A stretch of 9,012 bases of DNA from an uncultured Butyricicoccus sp. Its GTDB lineage: Bacteria > Bacillota > Clostridia > Oscillospirales > Butyricicoccaceae. The stretch covers positions 1-9,012 of the forward strand of contig CANPPM010000107.1 of assembly GCA_947575935.1 (NCBI GenBank), given 5' to 3'. Position numbers and translations under genes: made by a program. The notes under the pieces were generated by a model. That model made no database searches. It had not been told where the DNA came from and saw only the letters and a program-made list of their open reading frames with translations. Shown here in pieces: positions 4,333-9,012 of the stretch (position 1 is its first letter; each line of letters begins with the position of its first letter).

Positions 4333-6405
4333 ATGATAGAAAAAATGATCCATGGATCGGGGAACGGGAAACAGTTTGCGGCCCAGCAGCTGCTGGAGCT
4401 GATGGATGAAATGCCGGGCGGCTTCTTTATCTATCGGGCCGATGGAAAAGAGGAGCTGCTGTACGCCAATGCAGCGATGCTGCGCCTTTTTGGCTGTACA
4501 GATTTTACCGAACTCTGCGCGCTGACTGGCGGAACCTTCCGCGGGCTCGTCCATCCGGATGACCTGGAGACGGTCGAGGAAAGCATCTGTATTCAGATTG
4601 CAAACAGCCGGTACGATTTGGATTACGTTGAATACCGTATCATCCGAAAAGACGGCAGCGTCCGCTGGGTGGAGGACCATGGCCACTTCGTCCAAAGCGA
4701 AGGGCTGGGCAATATCTTCTATGTGTTTATTTCGGATGCAACCGAAAAAAAAGAACGCCAAATGGCCGAACGAGAGGCGCTGCTTTCCGAAAACGTCCGC
4801 AAAGAGCAGCGGCTTCTAGCCTCTGACAGGGAGTCCAGCCGCCGCCGGGAACTGATCGAGGGGCTCAGCATCGATTACGAATCCATCTTTTACGCGGACC
4901 TGCCGCGCAACCGTATCCACGCCTACCGCCTCAGCCGGCAGGCCGGCGTACTGTTCGTAAATGACCCGCCTTCCCGGGATTACAGCGGTTTTGTGGAAGA
5001 ATATATTGCGCGCTGGGTGTATCCGGAAGATCAGGCGCTGATCACAGATATGCTGGATCCGGCGCAGATCCGGCAGCGGCTGGCCGGCAACCGGGTACTG
5101 CATGTCAACTATCGCCTGCTGCGTGATTTCCGGATCGAATACCTGCAGCTACGCATTGTCAGCGTCGGGGAAGAGCCCGAGATTTCGCAGATTGTGATTG
5201 GCGCGCGCAGCGTGGACGAAGAGATCCGCAGCGCGCTGGAGCAAAAGGAGTTTTTGGCCGGCGCACTGGAGCAGGCCAAATCAGCGGTTGTCGCAAAAAA
5301 TACATTTTTATCCAATATGTCGCACGATATGCGCACCCCGCTAAATGCCATTGCAGGCTTTACCGAGCTGGCCAAGCGCAACCTCAGCAATCCGGAAAAG
5401 GTGCTCCGATACCTGGAAATGATCGAGATTTCAGGCGGCCAGCTGCTGCGGCTGATCAGCAACGTACTTGAAATTGCGCGCATTGAATCGGGCAGCGAAC
5501 TGCTTACCCGGGAGAGCTGCGACCTGCGTACCATCGCGAAACGGGTACGTGAGGCGCTGTTGCCGCAGGCGATATCCAAAAACCTAGTGCTGTCACTGCA
5601 GACCGAGGAGCTGAACCATCCGCTTGTGTACAGCGATCGGAACAAGCTGGAAGAAATCCTATATCACCTATGCAGCAACGCGGTCAAATACACCGGGTTG
5701 GGCGGCCACGTGATGATGCGTATGGCCGAGCAGGACGGCAAGCTGAAGATCGCCGTCGAGGATAACGGAATCGGTATCAGCCGCGGTTTTTTAGAACATA
5801 TCTTTGAGTTTTTTGCAAGGGAGCAGAATACGACGCTCAGCGGCGTGCATGGCACCGGGCTCGGCCTGCCGATTGTCAAAAGCCTTGTGGAGCTGATGAA
5901 CGGCACGATTGAGGTGAAAAGCACACCCGGCAAGGGCAGCTGCTTCACCGTACTACTGCCGCTCTGCCCGCAGTCCATGTCGCCTTTGCCGACGCCGGAA
6001 ACCGCGCCGGAGGAACTGCCGCCGGCCGAACGCAGGATTCTGGTCGTCGAGGATAACGAGCTCAATCTGGAAATCACCATGGAGCTGCTCCACGACGCCG
6101 GCTTTGCCGTCGAAGCGGCGGCCGACGGCAGTATTGCAGTGGAGCGGATCCGCAGCGCCAGGCCGGGCGAGTATGCGCTGATTTTGATGGATATTCAGAT
6201 GCCGGTAATGGACGGCTGCAGTGCGGCGCGGGCCATCCGCAGGCTGCCGGACCCGCGTTTGGCTTCCATCCCAATCGTCGCATTGTCTGCCAATGCGTTT
6301 GAGGAGGATAAAAAGCGCGCCTTAGAGAGCGGAATGAATGCCCACATGTCCAAACCGGTTGACATCGGCCCTCTACTAGATTTAATTTCCAGTTTAATTC
6401 CCTGA
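4333..6405 (+). CDS. PAS-containing hybrid sensor histidine kinase/response regulator
   Basis: This 690-aa protein autophosphorylates on His and passes the phosphate to its own receiver domain. Domains in order: a PAS_3-like fold at about residues 25-135 (GLVHPDD at 71-77, YRIIRKDGSVRWVED at 101-115); a linker coiled region; a second PAS-like region at about 180-295 (WVYPEDQ at 228-234); HisKA with SHDMRTPLN and phospho-acceptor His331; an HATPase with the N box at Asn449, G1 EDNGIG at 476-481, an F box near 491-494 and G2 GTGLGL at 507-512; and a REC domain at about 568-690 with Asp574, phospho-acceptor Asp620 in LMDIQMP, Ser652 and Lys674. No membrane segment or DNA-binding domain is seen, so it senses a cytosolic signal and needs an unlinked partner (for example an Hpt protein) or acts through its REC domain. 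I chose ATG 4333 because GGGAGGAA lies 6 nt upstream. In-frame TTG 4315 (AGGGGAGG ahead), ATG 4279 and GTG 4273 are alternatives. It is a single-gene unit. Confidence 0.93.
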   Translation: MIEKMIHGSGNGKQFAAQQLLELMDEMPGGFFIYRADGKEELLYANAAMLRLFGCTDFTELCALTGGTFRGLVHPDDLETVEESICIQIANSRYDLDYVEYRIIRKDGSVRWVEDHGHFVQSEGLGNIFYVFISDATEKKERQMAEREALLSENVRKEQRLLASDRESSRRRELIEGLSIDYESIFYADLPRNRIHAYRLSRQAGVLFVNDPPSRDYSGFVEEYIARWVYPEDQALITDMLDPAQIRQRLAGNRVLHVNYRLLRDFRIEYLQLRIVSVGEEPEISQIVIGARSVDEEIRSALEQKEFLAGALEQAKSAVVAKNTFLSNMSHDMRTPLNAIAGFTELAKRNLSNPEKVLRYLEMIEISGGQLLRLISNVLEIARIESGSELLTRESCDLRTIAKRVREALLPQAISKNLVLSLQTEELNHPLVYSDRNKLEEILYHLCSNAVKYTGLGGHVMMRMAEQDGKLKIAVEDNGIGISRGFLEHIFEFFAREQNTTLSGVHGTGLGLPIVKSLVELMNGTIEVKSTPGKGSCFTVLLPLCPQSMSPLPTPETAPEELPPAERRILVVEDNELNLEITMELLHDAGFAVEAAADGSIAVERIRSARPGEYALILMDIQMPVMDGCSAARAIRRLPDPRLASIPIVALSANAFEEDKKRALESGMNAHMSKPVDIGPLLDLISSLIP

Positions 6406-6439
6406 CCCGGTTTCAGATGCGGTAAGAAGCCGCTCCCCT

Positions 6440-6453
6440 GCCTGAAAACAGGC
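6440..6453 (+). repeat. Small hairpin before the kinase terminator
   Basis: GCCTG (6440-6444), AAAA loop, CAGGC (6449-6453) directly precedes the main terminator stem, so the kinase transcript ends in two tandem stem-loops. Confidence 0.5.
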
Positions 6454-6486
6454 AAAAACCGCTGGCAAAATCCGCCAGCGGTTTTT
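6454..6486 (+). terminator. Intrinsic terminator of the kinase gene
   Basis: AAAAACCGCTGGC (6454-6466) and GCCAGCGGTTTTT (6474-6486) form a perfect 13-bp inverted repeat with a 7-nt loop, ending in a T-run. The matching A-run on the other side makes it usable in both directions. It lies 48 nt after the kinase stop. Confidence 0.9.
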
Positions 6487-6635
6487 GATTCGCACATCTG
6501 TGTACGCTCTATTGAGAAGAACGGAGAAAAGGGGGAAAAACTTCGCGCTCTGTTGTTGTTTGACTGCCGGCCCATATTGACGTAAGGGGTGTTCCTGCCG
6601 AACGCCGAACCGACAGATTTTGAAAGGGAGTAAGT

Positions 6636-6716
6636 ATGAAAAAGGGTTTTTCCTTATTCCTGTGCCCTGCATTTATATTACTACTTTGCTGTGTCAAAAG
6701 TTTGTCGAACCATTGA
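6636..6716 (+). CDS. Possible small signal-peptide-like peptide or gene remnant (26 aa)
   Basis: ATG is preceded by AAAGGGAG at 5 nt spacing, a good ribosome site. The peptide begins MKKGFSLFLCPAF and continues with a hydrophobic stretch ending LLLCC, then stops after VKSLSNH. It looks like a signal peptide or small membrane peptide without a mature domain. It may be a genuine small hydrophobic protein or the surviving 5' end of a lost secreted-protein gene. No clear promoter was found. The local base composition is more AT-rich than that of the neighbouring genes. Confidence 0.35.
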   Translation: MKKGFSLFLCPAFILLLCCVKSLSNH

Positions 6717-6836
6717 ACAGAAATTCAAAAAATAGTAACTGTTTTGTGAACAAGCGCGACAGATGTGCGGTAAGCCGCCGCCCCCTCTGTCCTAACCAAT
6801 GGATGCGCGTCCACTTCCCCGTATGCCCCAAACGTA

Positions 6837-6865
6837 CCGCCGGCCATCTATGCGATACCCGGCGG
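6837..6865 (-). terminator. Stem-loop 3' of the PfoR-like gene
   Basis: CCGCCGG (6837-6843) and CCGGCGG (6859-6865) form a perfect 7-bp GC stem with a 15-nt loop, starting about 26 nt after the minus-strand gene's stop. The sequence following on the minus strand (TACGTTTGG) has only a weak U-run, so terminator function is plausible but not certain. Confidence 0.45.
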
Positions 6866-6891
6866 CGTCCTGATGACTTTTAAAATAGGCT

Positions 6892-8007
6892 TTAGAGCGT
6901 CAGGTCATTTTCCCGAATCCATCCGATCTTCCGCAGCAGCGCCCCGAAAGCCCAGCAAAGCACCCCCGGCAGTACAAAGCAGACCAGCACAAGCCCCAGC
7001 CAATCCACAAGGCTGGGGGAAATAGCTGCCGCCCCATTTTCAATCGCCTTGGCGCTTGGCGCGACCCAGCCCGACCAAATCCCGATCGGACCGACCAGGC
7101 CGCAGGTCCCCATACCCGAAGAAACCGGCGCACCGTTCATCTCCAGCCGGAAAATACAGGTAGCAATGGGCCCCGTAACGGCTGAGGCCAGGATCGCCGG
7201 TATCCAGATGCGCGGGTTTCGTACAATGTTGCCCATCTGCAGCATAGAGGTCCCCAGCCCCTGCGACACCAATCCGCCCCAGCGGTTCTCCGGAAAGGAA
7301 AGCACCGCAAAGCCAACCATATTTGCACAGCAGCCGGCAGCTGCCGCGCCGCCCGCCAGTCCGGTCAGCCCCAGCGCCGCACAGATTGCCGCAGAGGAAA
7401 TAGGCAGCGTCAGCGCAATCCCTATGACAACCGACACGACAATCCCCATCAAAAACGGCTGCAGATCGGTCGCCCACATGATAATCTGTCCAACGGAAGA
7501 CGCCGCCCTGCCGATTGCGGGCGCCCACCAAGCGGACAGGAGCACACCGCTGAAAATGGTAACCAGCGGCGTAACCAGGATATCGATCTGCGTCTCTTTT
7601 GAAACCATTTTTCCGAGCTCGGCCGAAACAATTGTGATGAACAGCACGGACAATGGGCCGCCCGCGCCGCCCAGCACGTTGGCCGCAAACCCCACTGCAG
7701 TCAGCGAAAACAGCACCAACGGCGGGCACTTCAGCGCATAGCCGATCGCAATTGCCATCGCAGGGCCGCTCATCGCCGAAGCCAGGCCGCCGGCTGTATA
7801 CGAAATTGCATGTTCCCCCGCGCCAATCGTAGCAATCGTCTCGGTCAGGAACGGGATGCCAAACTGTGTCCCCACCGTGTCAATCATCGTACCCACCAGC
7901 AGCGAGCAAAATAACCCCTGCGCCATAGCGCCCAGCGCGTCCACCAGATAGCGCCGCACCGAAATTTCGATGTCCTTCCGTTTCAGGAATGCTTTCCACG
8001 TATTCAT
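6892..8007 (-). CDS. PTS EIIC-like membrane protein, PfoR type
   Basis: This is a 371-aa polytopic membrane protein with about ten hydrophobic segments rich in Gly/Ala. The N-terminus (residues 1-20) is a soluble charged piece, followed by RYLVDALGAMAQGLFCSLLVG. Conserved-looking loops include YTAGGLASAMSGPAMAIAIGYA, NVLGGAGGPLSV and, near the end, RLEMNGAPVSSGMGTCGLVGP. These fit the EIIC_2 family (COG3641), which includes PfoR of Clostridium perfringens, once proposed as a regulator of perfringolysin. Members usually have no EIIA/EIIB domain and their substrate is unknown; none is encoded here either. The ATG is preceded by GGGGG at 5 nt spacing. It is monocistronic, with a strong promoter and a palindromic site at 8036-8053, and a GC hairpin behind it. 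Family assignment is firm; whether it transports sugar, another solute, or acts as a regulator is open. Confidence 0.88.
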   Translation of the reverse strand: MNTWKAFLKRKDIEISVRRYLVDALGAMAQGLFCSLLVGTMIDTVGTQFGIPFLTETIATIGAGEHAISYTAGGLASAMSGPAMAIAIGYALKCPPLVLFSLTAVGFAANVLGGAGGPLSVLFITIVSAELGKMVSKETQIDILVTPLVTIFSGVLLSAWWAPAIGRAASSVGQIIMWATDLQPFLMGIVVSVVIGIALTLPISSAAICAALGLTGLAGGAAAAGCCANMVGFAVLSFPENRWGGLVSQGLGTSMLQMGNIVRNPRIWIPAILASAVTGPIATCIFRLEMNGAPVSSGMGTCGLVGPIGIWSGWVAPSAKAIENGAAAISPSLVDWLGLVLVCFVLPGVLCWAFGALLRKIGWIRENDLTL

Positions 8008-8035
8008 TGAAACCCCCAGCTTTTATATGTTTTGT

Positions 8036-8053
8036 CATGTGTCAAGACACATG
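8036..8053. promoter_or_regulatory. Perfect 18-bp palindrome at the PfoR-like gene start (operator candidate)
   Basis: CATGTGTC-AA-GACACATG is a perfect dyad with 8-bp arms. It begins about 8 bp after the -10 box and so covers roughly +1 to +18 of the transcript, a classic repressor position. A second, outer pair, CCCCAGC (8014-8020)/GCTGGGG (8070-8076), is centred within one base of the same axis and touches the ribosome site and the promoter spacer. The two-base centre makes an RNA hairpin unfavourable, so a DNA-binding dimer is more likely. Confidence 0.6.
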
Positions 8054-8060
8054 CAGTTTT

Positions 8061-8088
8061 ATTTTACCTGCTGGGGATCATTTGTCAA
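8061..8088 (-). promoter_or_regulatory. Promoter of the PfoR-like gene (TTGACA-16-TAAAAT)
   Basis: On the minus strand a consensus -35 TTGACA (8083-8088) stands 16 bp from TAAAAT (8061-8066). Transcription should begin near 8054, giving a leader of about 47 nt. Confidence 0.8.
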
Positions 8089-8273
8089 TCGGCATTTTCC
8101 ACAAAGCATAGCGGCGCCCGTCGGCACAGCCTGGCCGTACCGGTTGTCCTGCCGGAGGGTATCAGCCCTTGAAAGGCGAATTTCCATGCTTTTTCTGAAA
8201 ATATAGTACAAAAATCCGCGTATCATAAAAGGGAATCATATGCAGGTACGCTATTTCTATTTTGCCGGGAATG
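8089..8273. other. Divergent intergenic stretch before the secreted-protein unit
   Basis: No gene is supported. The hexamer ATCATA occurs twice (8222-8227, 8235-8240). A 42-codon minus-strand frame across about 8187-8060 has no ribosome site and ends inside the PfoR promoter, so I do not treat it as a gene. Confidence 0.3.
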
Positions 8274-8282
8274 TGGTATACT
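8274..8282 (+). promoter_or_regulatory. Extended -10 promoter of the secreted-protein unit
   Basis: TGG-TATACT is an extended -10 motif 34 bp before the 28-aa ORF. No convincing -35 box is present at the right distance. It resembles the TGG-TATAAT of the kinase promoter. Confidence 0.55.
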
Positions 8283-8315
8283 GGGGTCAGCTACATGCGA
8301 AGGGAGTTTTTTTAG

Positions 8316-8402
8316 ATGCAGCTTATCATCTTTGACTTTGGAGAGGGTCTGCTGGCAGGGGCCGCTCCCCGAATGTATGGACAAGGGAGGGCTCTCAAAT
8401 GA
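8316..8402 (+). CDS. 28-aa upstream ORF coupled to the secreted-protein gene
   Basis: ATG 8316 follows AAGGGAG at 9 nt spacing. The predicted peptide starts MQLIIFDFGEGLLAG and ends YGQGRALK. Its stop TGA overlaps the ATG of the next gene as ATGA, the usual mark of translational coupling. The next gene also has its own strong ribosome site (AAGGGAGG, 8383-8390) inside this ORF. It could be a leader peptide, a small protein, or a chance frame. I recognise no family. Confidence 0.4.
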   Translation: MQLIIFDFGEGLLAGAAPRMYGQGRALK

Positions 8403-8893
8403 AGGTCCATTTTTTCACGCGCGCGCTGCTGTTTATCTGTACCTTGGTGCTGCTGCTTGGCGCAACTTCGTTGGATGCGCACCGTTATCCGCTGCGCGAA
8501 GCGTACGACTATCCGGTCCGCCCCGGCTCGCAGGAATGGACAGATCTGTCCAGCATACAGGACCGGCGGGACGCCTGCCGGGTGCCGCGCCGCGTACTCG
8601 ACGGGCTGAGTACCCAGGCGTTGCTTGAAACCGCCGCAGATTACCCGCTGCTTGAGGAATTCCACCTCTTTACCGATCCGAATGAAGGCGCTATGCACAT
8701 CCGCCGCATTTCTAACGTCTGGCGGGAGCTGCTCCGCCGGGATGACCTGCAGGCCGCGGTTGACCAATACATCCCGCTTGTCAGCGGCGATTGCGACGCT
8801 GCAATGTCCATTATCAGCATCTGCAGTCCGCAAATCGTGCTGCCCAAAAACGTCCCGCTTTGCCCAGCGCTGTCTGCAGCTGCGGAAACATAA
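8399..8893 (+). CDS. Small secreted protein of unknown function
   Basis: This 164-aa protein has a signal peptide: MKVHFFTR, a hydrophobic core to about residue 21, then a probable cleavage after Ala27 (SLDA). The mature part has YPVRPGSQEW (39-48), ACRVP (59-63), STQALLETAADYPLL (71-85) and a stretch with VWRELLRRDDLQ at 107-118. From memory, the pattern YPV-PG-EW followed by C-IP and ALV-DYPLL recurs in uncharacterised secreted proteins of Clostridia, in which the chain often continues with a further C-terminal part. Here it stops soon after, so this may be a short member or a truncated one. ATG 8399 has AAGGGAGG 8 nt upstream and overlaps the stop of the 28-aa ORF. Cys60, Cys132, Cys142 and Cys155 are in the mature part and could form disulphides. 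No catalytic motif is seen. Confidence 0.8.
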   Translation: MKVHFFTRALLFICTLVLLLGATSLDAHRYPLREAYDYPVRPGSQEWTDLSSIQDRRDACRVPRRVLDGLSTQALLETAADYPLLEEFHLFTDPNEGAMHIRRISNVWRELLRRDDLQAAVDQYIPLVSGDCDAAMSIISICSPQIVLPKNVPLCPALSAAAET

Positions 8894-9012
8894 CGCCCGG
8901 GCGCGGCGATTTTAGAGATTGCCTTCATCCAAGCAATCTATGGATTTCCACGCGCATCTTCGCCGGATGCAGGGCAAAATTTGCAGACGTATTGCCGTAC
9001 GTCAAAAATTTC
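8894..9012. repeat. Inverted repeats after the secreted-protein gene
   Basis: Three small dyads follow one another: AGATTGC (8916-8922)/GCAATCT (8933-8939), GCATC/GATGC near 8954-8970, and GACGTA (8986-8991)/TACGTC (8998-9003), the last flanked by AAATTT on both sides. None is followed by a clear T-run on the plus strand, so termination is uncertain. One reading frame is open to the window edge but has no start or family likeness. Confidence 0.4.

Larger units (their letters stand above)
6487..6891. other. Intergenic stretch between kinase and PfoR-like genes
   Basis: No convincing gene of normal size is seen. The stretch contains a possible 26-aa ORF (6636-6716, listed separately), an AT-rich middle (about 6615-6745), an 11-bp inverted pair CGCACATCTGT (6491-6501)/ACAGATGTGCG (6759-6769), a dyad GACAGA (6758-6763)/TCTGTC (6786-6791), and a GC hairpin at 6837-6865. 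A longer plus-strand frame over 6620-6883 lacks a ribosome site and a coding character. Confidence 0.4.

Noticed and set aside
4033..4761. 242-codon minus-strand frame over the kinase promoter and first PAS domain
   Set aside because: It overlaps a terminator, a promoter and a clear PAS domain on the other strand, and shows no family features.
6620..6883. 87-codon plus-strand frame in the kinase/PfoR intergenic stretch
   Set aside because: It begins at a TTG without a ribosome site, overlaps a better-supported small ORF in another frame, and reads through two hairpins.
7049..7741. 230-codon plus-strand frame opposite the PfoR-like gene
   Set aside because: Antisense to a clear EIIC-family protein; Pro/Ser/Thr-rich product typical of a mirror frame.
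8830..9012. Frameshifted continuation of the secreted protein to the window end
   Set aside because: One alternative frame stays open, but its translation shows no recognisable continuation of the domain and a normal stop ends the main frame.

Overview
The window reads as chromosomal DNA of a GC-rich anaerobic member of the Bacillota (Clostridia, probably near the Oscillospiraceae; this placement is inference). The reasons are strong AGGAGG-type ribosome sites, TTGACA/TATAAT-type promoters, a FeoB-associated Cys-rich small protein, a stand-alone mini-protein resembling the C-terminus of the anaerobic ribonucleotide reductase NrdD, a PfoR-type EIIC membrane protein, and a PAS-rich hybrid histidine kinase. 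No rRNA, tRNA, insertion sequence, phage gene or CRISPR array was seen.

Layout. Minus strand, 120-1700: a uracil permease of the UraA/NCS2 family with its own promoter, and behind it a 49-aa NrdD-C-terminus-like mini-protein (1551-1700). A strong stem-loop separates the two. Plus strand, 2018-3961: a three-gene operon with a good promoter at 1939-1967. It encodes a 47-aa FeoB-associated Cys-rich membrane peptide, a short-chain dehydrogenase that overlaps it by ATGA, and a membrane-anchored protein of unknown function. A clear intrinsic terminator follows at 4068-4096. Plus strand, 4333-6405: a hybrid sensor histidine kinase (two PAS-like regions, HisKA, HATPase, REC) behind an extended -10 promoter and a roughly 140-nt potentially structured leader, ending in a strong terminator at 6454-6486. 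The stretch 6487-6891 holds a possible 26-aa signal-peptide-like ORF, small repeats and a hairpin. Minus strand, 6892-8007: a stand-alone PTS EIIC/PfoR-type membrane protein with a near-consensus promoter and a perfect 18-bp palindrome at its predicted transcription start. Plus strand, 8316-8893: a 28-aa upstream ORF overlapping by ATGA a 164-aa secreted protein of unknown function. The last 119 bases show only small inverted repeats.

The genes do not form one pathway. They look like a housekeeping/accessory neighbourhood of separate transcription units: nucleobase uptake and nucleotide metabolism (uraA, mini-NrdD), a small redox or metal-linked operon (Cys-rich peptide plus SDR), one sensor, one PTS-like membrane protein, and surface or secreted proteins. 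The observations most worth following are the mini-NrdD, which keeps the glycine equivalent to the glycyl-radical residue (a possible NrdD counterpart of YfiD/GrcA); the orphan Cys-rich peptide fused by translation coupling to an SDR, with a 5' hairpin over its ribosome site; the palindrome at the PfoR-like promoter; and the coupled small ORF before the secreted protein.
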